The position numbers and the translations under genes are program-made. A DNA stretch of 64,000 nucleotides from Photobacterium sanguinicancri (GTDB lineage Bacteria > Pseudomonadota > Gammaproteobacteria > Enterobacterales > Vibrionaceae): positions 992,001 through 1,056,000 of the forward strand of contig NZ_AP024850.1 in the NCBI RefSeq assembly GCF_024346675.1, in the 5' to 3' direction. The stretch's first letter is position 1; the number at the start of each line of letters is the position of its first letter. Of the stretch, positions 49,445 through 59,793 are shown one piece after another. The notes below the pieces were generated by a model, which saw nothing but the letters and a program-made list of their open reading frames with translations, did no database searches and was not told the origin of the DNA.

Positions 49445-50500
49445 TTATCTGGTTTGTACTAATTGTTCACGAATAAAGGCGAGGGTCTTTTCGCATTCAT
49501 CACGGTTACCAACACTGATTCGAATACAGTTTGGTACAGGAGAGCGGCGCAGAATGATCCCGTTCTCCCACAGTGCTTGGAACAGTCGGTCTGCATCTTG
49601 GAACTCAACTAAGAGATAATTACCGTAACCGTCATAGACTTTTACGCCTTCAAGCATGCCAAGACCGGCTTGAAGGTAAGCGCGGTTTGCGCTCAAATCT
49701 AAAACTTGAAACTTCGTTCTTGCTAATCCACCAGGTGACAGTGCTTGCAGGGCAATGTCGGCAACAGGAATAGGTACAGGGTAGGGGGCAATCACTTTTA
49801 ATAGCAGCTCGATAATTTCAGGGTTGGCTAACGTAAAGCCACAGCGTAAACCCGCAAGTGCAAAAGCTTTTGATAAGGTGCGTAGAATCACTAGATTCGG
49901 GTAATCAGCGAGTAAATCCACGGTAGAGGCTTCAGGGCAAAAATCGATATACGCTTCGTCCATCACCACTATTGCACGGTTCGCTGTCATTGCGAGTAGA
50001 CGCTCAATATCAGTGCGATCAATCAGGTTCCCCGTTGGGTTGTTTGGGCTACAAACAAACACGACTTTGACGGTATCAAGGTTAGCTTCTATCGCATTAA
50101 GGTCGAGCTGCCAATCTGCTGTTAACGGTACAATTTTATTGCCAATATCAAATGTTTCTGCGCTGATGCCATACATACCATAAGTGGGTGGGCAATATAG
50201 AATACTGTCTTTATTTGGCTCGCAGAAGGTACGGATCAGCAATTCAATACCTTCATCTGCACCACGGCTGGTTAACACTTGTTCTTTTTTTACGCCTGCA
50301 TAATCGGCATAAGCTTGGAGTAATGCTTCAGGCTGACAGCTGCTATAACGGTTTAATCGATTGCAGCTAATGCTGTAATCGTTGGCGAAAGGGGATTCAT
50401 TAGCGTTGAGCCAAATATCGCCGCAGCCACCAAGGCGGCGTGCCGATTGGTAAGGCGTCAGTGCCTGAACCGTTTTTCTAGCCAGCTTGGTAATGGTCAT
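49445..50500 (-). CDS. hisC: Histidinol-phosphate aminotransferase HisC
   Basis: PLP aminotransferase forming histidinol phosphate. 351 residues. NANESPF near 32, [18 protein letters not shown] near 78, [15 protein letters not shown] near 147, MDEAYIDF near 179, and the PLP Lys in [14 protein letters not shown] near 208. Its start overlaps the hisD stop by four bases. Confidence 0.97.
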   Translation of the reverse strand: MTITKLARKTVQALTPYQSARRLGGCGDIWLNANESPFANDYSISCNRLNRYSSCQPEALLQAYADYAGVKKEQVLTSRGADEGIELLIRTFCEPNKDSILYCPPTYGMYGISAETFDIGNKIVPLTADWQLDLNAIEANLDTVKVVFVCSPNNPTGNLIDRTDIERLLAMTANRAIVVMDEAYIDFCPEASTVDLLADYPNLVILRTLSKAFALAGLRCGFTLANPEIIELLLKVIAPYPVPIPVADIALQALSPGGLARTKFQVLDLSANRAYLQAGLGMLEGVKVYDGYGNYLLVEFQDADRLFQALWENGIILRRSPVPNCIRISVGNRDECEKTLAFIREQLVQTR

Positions 50501-51834
50501 GATATTTCCTTTGTTGTTTCGTCTGTGTTATTTGCTGCTTTAAGTGCGGCATTCAGTTTTTCGATCCGAATAGTTACAGCGCGTTTATGGGCATCTAAAC
50601 CCTCTGCTTCTGCGATTGTTGTAACCGTCGGTGCCAGTTGTTGTAGCCCTGTTGCACTCAATTCTTGTACAGTCATGCGTTTACTAAAATCCGCAAAGCC
50701 AAGGCTTGAGTAGGTACGGGTATAGCCGTAGGTCGGTAGTACGTGATTAGTGCCCGACGCGTAATCACCGACAGATTCGGGTGACCAATCACCTAAGAAA
50801 ATAGATCCCGCATTGTCTAGCAATGGGACTAAATCACGTGGATTACGTGTTTGAACAATTAAGTGCTCAGGCCCGTAGTGGTTAGAAATGGCGATGCACT
50901 GCGTCAGTGTTTCAGCCACGATCAGCAGACTCGATCCTAGCGCTTGGCGTGCGATATCAGCACGAGATAATAGCGCTAATTGTTGCTGAATAGCATCCGC
51001 TGTTCGGTCGGCTAAACTCGGGTCAGGTGTCACTAAAATAACTTGTGAATCAGGGCCATGCTCAGCTTGGCTTAACAAATCTGCCGCGATGAAGTCTGGA
51101 TCGGCGGTTTCATCTGCAATCACTAATACTTCAGAAGGACCTGCAGGCATATCTATCGCCGCACCACGAAAATCATTGCTTACTTGGCGCTTCGCTTCCG
51201 TCACATAGGCATTGCCCGGACCAAAGATTTTATCAACCTTACAGATACTCTCTGTGCCATAAGCCATCGCAGCTACGGCTTGTGCCCCACCAGCGTTATA
51301 CACCTCAGTTATCCCACACAGCTTTGCAACGTAGAGAATTTCGTCTGCAATCGGCGGCGGTGAACAGAGTACAACGTGGCGACACCCTGCAATTTGTGCA
51401 GGAATACCGAGCATTAAAACGGTTGATGGTAGCGGTGCGCTACCGCCGGGAATATATAAACCAACAGAGTTAATTGGGCGTGTCACTTGCTCGCAGACTA
51501 CACCTGGCTGGGTTTCTACTCGCAGCGTTTTCGGTTTTTGCGCCTGATGAAAACAACGGATATTATCGTAAGCCTGCTGAAGCGCTTGTTTCATTTCTGG
51601 GCTTAGTCGATCACTTGCTGCATTGATTTTATCTTGTTCAACCTGAATAGATTCAGGACGAATCTGATCAAATTTTTCGGTTAACTCTGTTAATGCTTCA
51701 TCGCCACGCTGACGAATATCTGCAATCACCTGAGCAACTGTCGCGGTGATGTTAGCGCCTTCCGTAATCGCAGGGCGTTGCAATAACCCTTCTTGTTGCG
51801 ATTCGCTCAATGTTTGCCAAACTAAGGTTTTCAT
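50497..51834 (-). CDS. hisD: Histidinol dehydrogenase HisD
   Basis: NAD-dependent two-step oxidation of histidinol to histidine, zinc enzyme. 445 residues. [23 protein letters not shown] near 124, [36 protein letters not shown] near 181-215, [14 protein letters not shown] near 227, [17 protein letters not shown] near 251 (zinc His), and EHLIV near 323. Five bases after hisG. Confidence 0.97.
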   Translation of the reverse strand: MKTLVWQTLSESQQEGLLQRPAITEGANITATVAQVIADIRQRGDEALTELTEKFDQIRPESIQVEQDKINAASDRLSPEMKQALQQAYDNIRCFHQAQKPKTLRVETQPGVVCEQVTRPINSVGLYIPGGSAPLPSTVLMLGIPAQIAGCRHVVLCSPPPIADEILYVAKLCGITEVYNAGGAQAVAAMAYGTESICKVDKIFGPGNAYVTEAKRQVSNDFRGAAIDMPAGPSEVLVIADETADPDFIAADLLSQAEHGPDSQVILVTPDPSLADRTADAIQQQLALLSRADIARQALGSSLLIVAETLTQCIAISNHYGPEHLIVQTRNPRDLVPLLDNAGSIFLGDWSPESVGDYASGTNHVLPTYGYTRTYSSLGFADFSKRMTVQELSATGLQQLAPTVTTIAEAEGLDAHKRAVTIRIEKLNAALKAANNTDETTKEIS

Positions 51835-51839
51835 GATGA

Positions 51840-52736
51840 TTACTCCATCATTTTTTCAATTGGCAGTACCAGAATAGAGCTAGCGCCGAGTTCTTTTAGC
51901 TGTTCCATCGTTTCCCAGAATAAGTTTTCAGAGCTAACAAGGTGAACAGCCACACGGTTGTTGTCTTGAGATAGTGGCAACACTGTTGGGTCTTCTGCAC
52001 CAGGTAATAGTGCTTTGATTTGGTCAAGGCGTTCAGTGGGGGCGTGCAGCATAATGTATTTCGATTCTTTGGCTTGAATAACACCTTGCATACGAGTGAG
52101 AAGGCGATTGATGAGTGCTTGTTTTTCATCGCTAAGCGCGCTGGTACACTGAATAAGAACGGCTTTTGAGCGTAAGATAACTTCCGCTTCTTTTAGGCCG
52201 TTGGCTTCAAGTGTTGCGCCTGTAGAGACTAAATCGCAGATGGCATCGGCAAGACCTGCACGAGGAGCGACTTCAACCGAACCGTTGAGCATACAAGTGC
52301 TAAATTTCACGCCTTGTTGATCCATATAGCGCTTAACGAGTTGTGGGTAAGTGGTAGCAATGCGTTTGCCTTGTAAATCTTGTGGGCCTTGGTATTCGTC
52401 ATCTTTGTTGATAGCGATAGATAGGCGGCAACCCCCAAAGTCTAAACGACGCAGTTTTACATAGTCATTGGGTTCATTGCGCGCAGCACGCTCAAGAGCA
52501 ACTTCTTCGAGTTCATTTTCACCAATGACGCCCAAGTCAACAACGCCATCCATAATTAGTCCTGGGATGTCATCGTCACGAACCAGTAACAAATCAATGG
52601 GCATATTTTCTGCGTGAACGACTAAACGTTCACCAACCATATTGAATTTAACGCCACAGCGTTTAAGTAGGTCTTGGCACTCTTTGCTTAAGCGGCCTTT
52701 CTTTTGAATTGCGATACGAAGTCGTTGTGTTTGCAT
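51840..52736 (-). CDS. hisG: ATP phosphoribosyltransferase HisG (long form)
   Basis: First, feedback-inhibited step of histidine synthesis. 298 residues, the long HisG form with a C-terminal regulatory ACT-like domain. [23 protein letters not shown] near 6, [12 protein letters not shown] near 74, [14 protein letters not shown] near 121 and the PRPP loop [14 protein letters not shown] near 168. First structural gene after the his leader; histidine inhibition is expected from the long form. Confidence 0.97.
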   Translation of the reverse strand: MQTQRLRIAIQKKGRLSKECQDLLKRCGVKFNMVGERLVVHAENMPIDLLLVRDDDIPGLIMDGVVDLGVIGENELEEVALERAARNEPNDYVKLRRLDFGGCRLSIAINKDDEYQGPQDLQGKRIATTYPQLVKRYMDQQGVKFSTCMLNGSVEVAPRAGLADAICDLVSTGATLEANGLKEAEVILRSKAVLIQCTSALSDEKQALINRLLTRMQGVIQAKESKYIMLHAPTERLDQIKALLPGAEDPTVLPLSQDNNRVAVHLVSSENLFWETMEQLKELGASSILVLPIEKMME

Positions 52737-52801
52737 GCTGCTATCCCTATTTCTTTAAGCTGGTGCTTATTAATTTTGAGCTAATCCATTGTGCTAAAAC
52801 G

Positions 52802-52834
52802 AAAAAACCCTTGGAAACTTTGGCTTCCAAGGGT
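52802..52834 (-). terminator. his attenuator terminator
   Basis: On the minus strand CCCTTGGAA / TTCCAAGGG with an eight-base loop and T6, between hisL and hisG. A second hairpin upstream, CTGGAAG / CTTCCAG type (52860-52888), is the probable pause or antiterminator arm. Confidence 0.9.
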
Positions 52835-52911
52835 CTTGAATTCTGTATTCTTATTGACCACTGGAAGAGGTGTTCTTCGTCTTCCAGAGTGAGGCGTATC
52901 CTCCCGAAAGA

Positions 52912-52959
52912 CTAATCAGGATGGTGATGATGATGTAGGTTAATCATTTCGATACGCAT
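52912..52959 (-). CDS. hisL: his operon leader peptide
   Basis: Open frame of 15 codons, MRIEMINLHHHHHPD, ending in TAG. Five consecutive His codons followed by Pro-Asp match the E. coli leader (seven His then PD). When charged tRNA-His is scarce the ribosome stalls at the His run, favouring the antiterminator and transcription into hisG. No strong Shine-Dalgarno is visible. Too short for standard gene calling but well supported by context. Confidence 0.93.
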   Translation of the reverse strand: MRIEMINLHHHHHPD

Positions 52960-53111
52960 AATTATGAACTCTGAATAAATTGCTATTTAATTTTCGCTTG
53001 TCATTTACACTAACGAAGCTCATCAGAATTTGCAACATGGTTTTTAAATAAAAATTGATTATTTCGCTAATAATCTAGAAGCCTTGGTAAAACAGTAAGT
53101 TAAAAATGCGT

Positions 53112-53297
53112 CTAAACATAAATATCTAGCAACCCTTTATGGTGGGGCTTTTTTCGGGGAGGGTGTTCTTGTTCGTTTTTTTGTTGCTTTTCATGGTTTT
53201 TAACGCGTTGTTTGCGCTCATCAAGTGCGGCTGATTTTTCAGTTTTCTCCAGCGGGTGGCGAGTAGGGTAAGGCAGATGATTATTCGGATTGATCAT
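53112..53297 (-). CDS. Small basic hypothetical protein
   Basis: 61 residues, not recognised: MINPNNHLPYPTRHPLEKTE..., then a very polar Lys/Glu/Gln/His-rich stretch (RKQRVKNHEKQQKNEQEH) ending PRKKPHHKGLLDIYV. No membrane segment. The composition is unlike random AT-rich sequence and suggests a disordered nucleic-acid or metal-binding peptide; ribosome site is weak. It lies upstream of the his leader, in its own unit. Moderate support only. Confidence 0.5.
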   Translation of the reverse strand: MINPNNHLPYPTRHPLEKTEKSAALDERKQRVKNHEKQQKNEQEHPPRKKPHHKGLLDIYV

Positions 53298-53482
53298 AGC
53301 ATTGTCTCTACATCAGAATAGATGCTTACTTTATCGACAATGCTTGTGTCTTTATTGAGCGATTTTTCAACGTGAGGTAATAAATTGGAGGTTTTATCAC
53401 GAAAGGTTGAAACAGAGTGAAATCAATTGATTGAGTTCACTCGCTGTCAGGAGGGGCTGGAAGTCAGTATTTAGTGTGGGTG

Positions 53483-54019
53483 TTAGCCGCAGCACTTTTT
53501 GTATTTTTTACCGCTACCGCAGACACAAGGATCATTACGGCCAATTTTATCTGGATTAGCGATAGGCTGCTGAGGGGCAGCGTTTGGTATTAATTCAGGA
53601 TCAAGCTCGTTTTCTTGCTTTGGGTATTCACCGTCAATGTAATACCACTGCGTAACACCGTCGGTTGTCTCTTTAAGAAAGCGTGAACGCTCAGCTAAGC
53701 AAAATTGTTCATTATCATCTTGATAGAAGGCCTCGAATTCAACAAACCCTTCACCGGAATCAGCTATTTCGCTATGGATAACGTTTAAGCCTAACCAGTG
53801 TGAATTCACCGAATCTGCAATTGCATCACGGTAATCTTCAGCATGGCAACTTGGATGATAGGTCGCGACCACATAATCAACCAGTCCAAGTACGTGTGCA
53901 CTGTATCGAGAGCGCATGAGCTGCTCTGGGTGAATAGCAAGGGCTGGGTTTTGGTGAATAGGCTGGCAACAGTGAGATAAAGGTTGTTGGCTACCACAAG
54001 GGCATAGAGTATTAGACAT
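53483..54019 (-). CDS. ychJ: YchJ-family SEC-C zinc protein
   Basis: 178 residues with a SEC-C zinc motif at each end: [16 protein letters not shown] near 3-18 and [18 protein letters not shown] at the C-terminus, around a YchJ middle domain ([54 protein letters not shown]). Function unknown; SEC-C domains bind zinc and in SecA bind SecB. It overlaps the EAL-HDOD gene by eight bases. Confidence 0.9.
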   Translation of the reverse strand: MSNTLCPCGSQQPLSHCCQPIHQNPALAIHPEQLMRSRYSAHVLGLVDYVVATYHPSCHAEDYRDAIADSVNSHWLGLNVIHSEIADSGEGFVEFEAFYQDDNEQFCLAERSRFLKETTDGVTQWYYIDGEYPKQENELDPELIPNAAPQQPIANPDKIGRNDPCVCGSGKKYKKCCG

Positions 54020-55241
54020 CTGGTTTCGTCATTGTCCTTTCAAAAGCAGTCGCCCATTTTACCGAACTCATATAAGCATCGGCAACATCGCTTTCTTTTA
54101 ATTTTAATGCCGAAGTACACTGGTTTACGCTATCCCAATCCGCAGTATCGTAAGCCATCGCTAATTTAAGTAGCATGCCCAGTGAACCTGTGTGATCTAA
54201 CAGCGCTTCTTTTATTTCGCTACTGAGTGGTAATAACAGCAACAATTCATTTAGTGGTTGATCAAGCAGTGAATCCAATAATGAAAATAACCCCATTAAG
54301 AAAGCTTGATTACTTGAAATGTTGAGCGGTGATCGGGCACCTAGACGCTCACAAAACTGTGCGCGTTGCAGTGAAAGGTTATAGAGTGATTGTGGTTTAT
54401 TTTCTAATGCATGCGATGTTGCAACAAACGTAATGAACCGACGTAGTCGTTCTTCGCCTAAATAGACCAGAGCTTGTTTGAATGATGAAATCGGCTTCGC
54501 GCGAATAACAAACATGCCGTTAACGTGACGTAGTAATTTATACGAAAGTGATACGTCAGTAGCGATAATCTCTTCAATCTTATTGTAATCGACTTCTGAT
54601 TGACAAATTTCTTGATACAAACGGAGTGTCGTTAAACTCGATGGGCTTAATGATTTACGTTGAAGCATTTCAGGCTTACTAAAAAAATACCCTTGGAAAA
54701 AATCAAATCCGGCATCCTTTGCACGAACGAATTCTTCGTAAGTTTCTACTTTTTCAGCAAGATATTTAATTTTATTTGTTTTATGCAAGCGAATAAAAAG
54801 CATGCACTTTTCAATAGGAGTAACTCTAATATCAAACTTAATGATATGGATATAGGGAATGAAGCGCTTCCACTCAGGAGAGGGAATAAAGTCATCCAAT
54901 GCTAACGTATATCCTTTTTGGTTCAGTTCAATAACCGCTTCTAACAATTCATCATTAGGCTCACAGGTTTCCAAAATTTCGATAATAAAACTTTTCTTCG
55001 GAAAGAGCAGCGGTACACGTTGAATTAAACTCGCATGGGGGAAGTTTACGAAGCCTCGCTTGCCGCCAGTAACCTGATTGCTTCCAGATGAGAAAAAATT
55101 ATCAATAAGCAAACGATTGGTTGCGGTTTCATCACAGATATTAGGGAAGCTGTTTTCAGGACCATCGCGAAAAAGTAACTCATAACCAATAGTCACTTTG
55201 TCTTTATTAAGTATCGGTTGTCGAGCGAGGTATGAATACAT
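54012..55241 (-). CDS. EAL-HDOD signalling protein (CdgJ/YuxH-like), degenerate EAL
   Basis: 409 residues from ATG 55241 ([27 protein letters not shown]); the frame opens with a TTG 12 codons earlier, which I reject since family members start at MYSY. The N-terminal EAL domain is degenerate: the signature reads YELLFR, and DDFGTG reads DDFIPS, though [10 protein letters not shown] and [14 protein letters not shown] remain. The C-terminal HDOD domain runs from [15 protein letters not shown]. CdgJ proteins promote motility in Vibrio by lowering c-di-GMP; with these changes this one could be a binder rather than a phosphodiesterase. Confidence 0.87.
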   Translation of the reverse strand: MYSYLARQPILNKDKVTIGYELLFRDGPENSFPNICDETATNRLLIDNFFSSGSNQVTGGKRGFVNFPHASLIQRVPLLFPKKSFIIEILETCEPNDELLEAVIELNQKGYTLALDDFIPSPEWKRFIPYIHIIKFDIRVTPIEKCMLFIRLHKTNKIKYLAEKVETYEEFVRAKDAGFDFFQGYFFSKPEMLQRKSLSPSSLTTLRLYQEICQSEVDYNKIEEIIATDVSLSYKLLRHVNGMFVIRAKPISSFKQALVYLGEERLRRFITFVATSHALENKPQSLYNLSLQRAQFCERLGARSPLNISSNQAFLMGLFSLLDSLLDQPLNELLLLLPLSSEIKEALLDHTGSLGMLLKLAMAYDTADWDSVNQCTSALKLKESDVADAYMSSVKWATAFERTMTKPDV

Positions 55242-55449
55242 GGAAAGTATCTGGTAAACACGGCTGAGAATTTGCAAAATTATAGCGAAAAAAACCTATT
55301 ACGCCTAGCGTTTATCATTCTTTTAGTGAATACATGACTGTAAAACGTGAGTTCGTATCACTCAAGGTAATGATAAATTTGATATTAAGCATAGCGAGTC
55401 ATTTTATTATGATGAATAATGCTTTTTTGTATTAGTAACCGTATTAAAT

Positions 55450-56331
55450 ATGTCTCTCTTAACTATGATACAAGCTGGATTGCTTGTAGGTGGTGCGGTT
55501 TTTATCGTTATGCTTTTTAATTCATGGCGCAAAAACCGAAAGCAGGAAGCTGAAACGAAAATATTACCAATTGCCTTTATTGGTGGCTTCGCAAACTTTT
55601 GCGACACACTAGGTGTGGGTAGTTTTGCAATAAAAACGGCAGGATATAAACAGTTTAAGTTAATTGATGACAAGTTATTACCAGGAACATTAAATTGCCA
55701 AGCTGTATTAGCAACAGTGGCGCAATCGCTTATATTTTTAACCGCAGTACAAGTTGATTCGATTACATTGGTGAGTTTAGTGGTTGCAGCTTGCTTAGGG
55801 GCTACAATTGGTGCACGCATTGTTTCGAATTGGGATCGGCAAGTTATTCGGTTAGTTATGGGCTGTGCATTAATGGTGGTTGCCACATTAATGCTGGCTG
55901 GGCAGCTTAAATTATTCCCTTTAGGTGGATTGGAACTTGGGCTTAGTGGCTGGAAGTTAGCGATTGCTATTGCAGGTAATTTCTTATTCGGAGCCCTAAT
56001 GACCGTCGGTATTGGTTTATATGCGCCTTGTATGACGATGATTTATTTACTAGGTATGCATCCACTAGCAGCTTTTCCTATCATGATGTGCTCTTGTGCA
56101 TTCTTGACGTTCTTTTCTGCGGGAAGCTTTCTTCGTATGGATAGGGTGAATTCACGTGCTGCTGTTGCTGTAGCCATCTCTGGCCCTATTGCTGTAATTA
56201 TTGCTGCGTATTTAGTGAAGTCGTTGGATTTACATCTTTTAGCATGGCTCGTTATCGGCGTTGTTTTGTATACATCCGTTACTATGTTCCGCTCTTGGTT
56301 ACAGGGGCGACAAACGTTCGCGACAGCATAA
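55450..56331 (+). CDS. TauE/SafE-family permease
   Basis: Predicted anion (sulfite or organosulfonate-type) exporter of the TauE/SafE family. 293 residues with about eight transmembrane helices. Family-like repeats: GGFANFCDTLGVGSFAIKTAG near 38 and GNFLFGALMTVGIGLYAPCMTMIYLLGMHP near 177 (paired halves), with ACLGATIGARIVS near 116. Substrate not assigned. Divergent from the EAL-HDOD gene; terminator downstream. Confidence 0.85.
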   Translation: MSLLTMIQAGLLVGGAVFIVMLFNSWRKNRKQEAETKILPIAFIGGFANFCDTLGVGSFAIKTAGYKQFKLIDDKLLPGTLNCQAVLATVAQSLIFLTAVQVDSITLVSLVVAACLGATIGARIVSNWDRQVIRLVMGCALMVVATLMLAGQLKLFPLGGLELGLSGWKLAIAIAGNFLFGALMTVGIGLYAPCMTMIYLLGMHPLAAFPIMMCSCAFLTFFSAGSFLRMDRVNSRAAVAVAISGPIAVIIAAYLVKSLDLHLLAWLVIGVVLYTSVTMFRSWLQGRQTFATA

Positions 56332-56398
56332 AGTGGAGCTGTTGGCTTTAGTTTTGTTATATCGATATATTTAACAAGAGTTATTGGGTCGAGAATTT

Positions 56399-56425
56399 AA
56401 AAGGTACGCGATGCGTACCTTTTTT
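56399..56425. terminator. Bidirectional terminator between the permease and lpxH
   Basis: Stem AAAGGTACGC / GCGTACCTTT with loop GAT and T6. Confidence 0.92.
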
Positions 56426-56445
56426 GTGTCTGATTTTTATAGCAA

Positions 56446-57171
56446 TTAACCAAACTGACGAGTTTGTAATTCGCTACTTTCTGGTGTAATCACTAATACA
56501 GAGCCGTGATCATACCAATCACCAAGTACAGTACGTGTTGCCGCTTGACCGTTTACATCTAATTGATGGACGTTAGGGCGGTGGGTATGACCATGAATCA
56601 TATGGTTGACTTGGTAAGCTTGCAGCATGTCTAACACTGCAGTTGCATCAACATCCATGATATCAGCATCTTTTCGTTGGTTGTTCTCGCTGCTACTACC
56701 GCGCATTTTTGCGCCAATTTTTAAGCGTCGATTGAGTGGTAAACACATGAACAACCATTGAATAAAACGGTTATGAACTTTTTTGCGATAGCGTTGGTAA
56801 TCAATATCTTGTATGCACAACGTGTCGCCATGCAAAATGAGTGTCGGGGTGCCATATAGGTCGATCACCGTATGCTCATTTAATAACTGAACGCCTGTTT
56901 CCTGACTGAATCTTTTTCCAATTAAGAAATCGCGATTGCCATGAATGAAAAAGCAGGGGGTGCCGCTATCGGTTAGTTGCTTGAAAGCATGTTTGATTTG
57001 TTGGTGAAAAGGGGAGTTGTCGTCATCGCCTATCCACATTTCAAAAAGATCACCGAGCACATACAAGGCATCAATGTCCGCTGTTTCATTTGCCATAAAT
57101 TGCAAGAAACAGTTCGTGATGTCAGGGCGGTCGGCACTAAGGTGAAGATCTGCAATAAAAAGAGTTGTCAT
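56446..57171 (-). CDS. lpxH: UDP-2,3-diacylglucosamine diphosphatase LpxH
   Basis: Makes lipid X in lipid A synthesis; manganese metallophosphatase at the inner membrane. 241 residues from ATG 57171 (MTTLFIADLHLSADRPD); a TTG four codons upstream is rejected because E. coli LpxH starts MATLFIADLHL. Motifs: ADLHL near 7, LGDLFEMWIGDDD near 38, FIHGNRDFLIGKRF near 75, HGDTLC near 113, HGHTHRP near 192. Downstream of ppiB, as in E. coli. Confidence 0.96.
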   Translation of the reverse strand: MTTLFIADLHLSADRPDITNCFLQFMANETADIDALYVLGDLFEMWIGDDDNSPFHQQIKHAFKQLTDSGTPCFFIHGNRDFLIGKRFSQETGVQLLNEHTVIDLYGTPTLILHGDTLCIQDIDYQRYRKKVHNRFIQWLFMCLPLNRRLKIGAKMRGSSSENNQRKDADIMDVDATAVLDMLQAYQVNHMIHGHTHRPNVHQLDVNGQAATRTVLGDWYDHGSVLVITPESSELQTRQFG

Positions 57172-57183
57172 AAATAAAAGCAA

Positions 57184-57201
57184 GGGTGGCTAAAGCCACC
57201 C
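57184..57201 (-). terminator. Hairpin between ppiB and lpxH
   Basis: GGGTGGC / GCCACCC with loop TTTA on the minus strand, followed by TTGCTTTTATTT. The T-tract is broken, so it may be a partial terminator reducing lpxH readthrough. Confidence 0.55.
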
Positions 57202-57212
57202 CTGATAGAAGA

Positions 57213-57710
57213 TTACTCTTCGATAGTCACGTCGTTGATCAGTACTTCTTCAACTGGTACGTCTTGGTGTACGTAGCCCCAGTTGCCAGTAGAAACCGCT
57301 TTGATTTTGTTTACTACGTCCATACCTTCAACAACTTCAGCGAATACACAGTAACCCCAACCGTCAGGCGTTTCTGATTTGAAATCTAGGAATTTGTTGT
57401 CGTTCACGTTAATGAAGAACTGAGAGCTAGCTGAATGCGGCTCCATTGTACGTGCCATAGCAAGTGTACCCACTTTGTTGCTTAGGCCGTTGTTTGCTTC
57501 ATTTTTGATTGTTGCGCGAGACTCTTTTTCTTCCATGCCAGATGCCATACCGCCACCTTGAACCATGAAACCATCGATTACACGGTGGAAGATAGTGCCA
57601 TTGTAGAAACCGTCACGGCAGTACTGCATGAAGTTTGCACATGTTTCTGGTGCTTGTTCTTCGTTTAGTTGAATTTTGATGTCACCAAAAGTTGTGTGAA
57701 GCGTTACCAT
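57213..57710 (-). CDS. ppiB: Peptidyl-prolyl cis-trans isomerase B
   Basis: Cytoplasmic cyclophilin that assists protein folding. 165 residues (E. coli 164). No signal peptide. Active-site: [14 protein letters not shown] near 40, [22 protein letters not shown] near 85, [16 protein letters not shown] near 121. Divergent from cysS and upstream of lpxH, the conserved order. Confidence 0.97.
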   Translation of the reverse strand: MVTLHTTFGDIKIQLNEEQAPETCANFMQYCRDGFYNGTIFHRVIDGFMVQGGGMASGMEEKESRATIKNEANNGLSNKVGTLAMARTMEPHSASSQFFINVNDNKFLDFKSETPDGWGYCVFAEVVEGMDVVNKIKAVSTGNWGYVHQDVPVEEVLINDVTIEE

Positions 57711-58103
57711 GAGATTGTCCTTTAACTGGATGTTTGTACGTTAAGTATTGAATTTTATCGTACTAAGGGATGCCGTCAATATCATTTAACTATAGGTGAT
57801 AATACCGTCAAAAGTATTACCTACCAATGTCGTGTGAATTCTAAACAATCTTGGTCACATGAGCGGTAATTGACACCAGAAAAGAAGAGTGTCTAATCGA
57901 CGGTTGGATATATTTAATACTATGATGATTCTAAATTGCGTAAAAAATGTTAATGATTTTAATTAGATAGCGTCAAATAAAGTGCGTTAGGTAGTAACTT
58001 GGCGCTCGAACGAATATGAAGGCTTATTTTTCCTTGCCTTAATAAGTCATAAAAGGTGTAATTGCTATAAATCTGTAACCCCTAACATGAGCAATGACAA
58101 GAC
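57711..58103. other. ppiB / cysS divergent region
   Basis: 393 bp without a gene. A hairpin TAGGT-gat-AATAC / GTATTACCTA lies at 57793-57823 and includes ATACCGTCAAAA, a 12-mer also present in the arm of the palindrome upstream of argS. No confident promoter was assigned. Confidence 0.45.
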
Positions 58104-59486
58104 ATGCTAAAGATCTATAACTCACTCTCACGACAAAAAGAAGAATTTACACCAATTCAGCCTGGCAAAGTAGGCATGTACGTTTGTGGGGTGACCATTT
58201 ACGATTTGTGTCACATTGGTCATGGCCGTACGTTTGTTTCTTTTGATGTTGTATCTCGTTACTTACGCTACTCTGGTTACGATCTAACATTTGTTCGTAA
58301 TATCACTGATATTGATGATAAAATCATCAAGCGTGCAGCAGAAAACGGTGAAAGCTGTGATTCACTGACTGAGCGCTTAATCGGTGAAATGTACGCTGAC
58401 TTTGACGCACTTGGTATGAAACGCCCAGACGTTGAGCCACGTGCGACACAATTTATTGCTGAAATCATCACGCTGTGTGAACGTTTGATCGAACGTGGCT
58501 TTGCTTACGTTGCAGACAATGGCGATGTTATGTTTGAAGTTAGCAAGTACGATGCTTATGGTCAGCTATCTAAGCAAGACCTTGACCAACTCCAGGCTGG
58601 TGCGCGTGTTGATATTGAATCAGCAAAACGTAGCCCACTTGATTTCGTATTATGGAAAATGTCTAAGCCAGGTGAACCTACGTGGGAATCACCATGGGGT
58701 GAAGGTCGTCCGGGTTGGCACATCGAATGTTCAGCAATGAACTCGGCAATTCTTGGCGATCACTTTGATATTCACGGTGGCGGTTCAGATCTACAATTCC
58801 CACACCACGAAAACGAAATTGCACAATCATGCTGTGCGACAGGCTCTAAGTATGTAAATACTTGGATGCATAGCGGTATGGTGATGATCGATCGCGAAAA
58901 AATGTCAAAATCGCTAAATAACTTCTTCACTATCCGTGATGTATTAGCGCACTACGATCGTGAAACTGTTCGTTACTTCCTAATGTCTGGTCACTACCGT
59001 AGCCAATTGAACTATAGCGAAGATAATCTAAAGCAGGCACGTTCTGCTCTTGAGCGTCTATATACGTCATTGCGTGGTTTAGACACTGATGCTGTTGCCG
59101 CTGGTGGCGAAGAGTTCGTTGCTCGCTTTAAAGCCGCGATGGATGACGATTTCAATACACCAGAAGCGTACTCAGTACTGTTTGACATGGCGCGTGAAGT
59201 AAACCGTCTTAAAGCCGACGATTTAGCGGCGGCCTCTGTACTTGGTGCTCGTATGTGTGAACTGGCTGATGTACTTGGTTTGCTTTCTCAAGATCCTGAA
59301 GCTTTCCTTCAAGGTGGCGCGGCAGGTCAAGACGATGTCGCTGAAATTGAAGCACTGATTCAGCAGCGTTTAGATGCGCGTGCTGCAAAAGATTGGACTG
59401 CAGCTGATGAAGCGCGTGACAAGTTGCTCGCAATGAACATCATTCTAGAAGACGGCGCGCAAGGTACAACGTGGCGTCGTAAATAA
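58104..59486 (+). CDS. cysS: Cysteinyl-tRNA synthetase
   Basis: Charges tRNA-Cys. 460 residues. [24 protein letters not shown] near 25-48 with the HIGH motif and zinc Cys; second zinc ligands [10 protein letters not shown] and HHENEIAQS near 205-240; KMSKS in [11 protein letters not shown] near 266-276. C-terminal anticodon domain ends WRRK. Terminator follows. Confidence 0.97.
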   Translation: MLKIYNSLSRQKEEFTPIQPGKVGMYVCGVTIYDLCHIGHGRTFVSFDVVSRYLRYSGYDLTFVRNITDIDDKIIKRAAENGESCDSLTERLIGEMYADFDALGMKRPDVEPRATQFIAEIITLCERLIERGFAYVADNGDVMFEVSKYDAYGQLSKQDLDQLQAGARVDIESAKRSPLDFVLWKMSKPGEPTWESPWGEGRPGWHIECSAMNSAILGDHFDIHGGGSDLQFPHHENEIAQSCCATGSKYVNTWMHSGMVMIDREKMSKSLNNFFTIRDVLAHYDRETVRYFLMSGHYRSQLNYSEDNLKQARSALERLYTSLRGLDTDAVAAGGEEFVARFKAAMDDDFNTPEAYSVLFDMAREVNRLKADDLAAASVLGARMCELADVLGLLSQDPEAFLQGGAAGQDDVAEIEALIQQRLDARAAKDWTAADEARDKLLAMNIILEDGAQGTTWRRK

Positions 59487-59516
59487 GCAGTTAAATATAC
59501 TGAGAAAGTTTGACTG

Positions 59517-59543
59517 AACCGCTCTTCATGAGCGGTTTTTTTT
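59517..59543 (+). terminator. Intrinsic terminator after cysS
   Basis: Stem AACCGCTC / GAGCGGTT with loop TTCAT and T8. Confidence 0.92.
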
Positions 59544-59739
59544 CGCCTTTTTTTTGTAGCTACTTTTTGAGGCTTAGCATGCTTGTCTAGGTGTTGGGCG
59601 TAACTAGGCTGTTGAATTAAGTCATAAAGTTTGATCTTGTGTCATTAATCGAAACTATTATGAGCAATATCGAGCGAATTTGGTCACACAAACAAAATAT
59701 TCACCAAATTTAATATCGGTTACACATTATTATGTTGTT

Positions 59740-59760
59740 GTTTGTTTCTAACGAACATTT
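59740..59760 (+). promoter_or_regulatory. Possible GlpR half-site upstream of glpQ
   Basis: TAACGAACATT (59749-59759) matches the right half of the GlpR operator consensus; the left half is poor. Regulation by GlpR is known for glpTQ in relatives. Weak call. Confidence 0.3.
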
Positions 59761-59793
59761 AAATCCAATAACAAAAGGTTAAGGACAATAATA

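Noticed and set aside
55407..55886. 159-codon minus-strand frame opposite the TauE/SafE permease
   Set aside because: Composition is that of an antisense of membrane helices; the plus-strand frame carries family motifs and helices.
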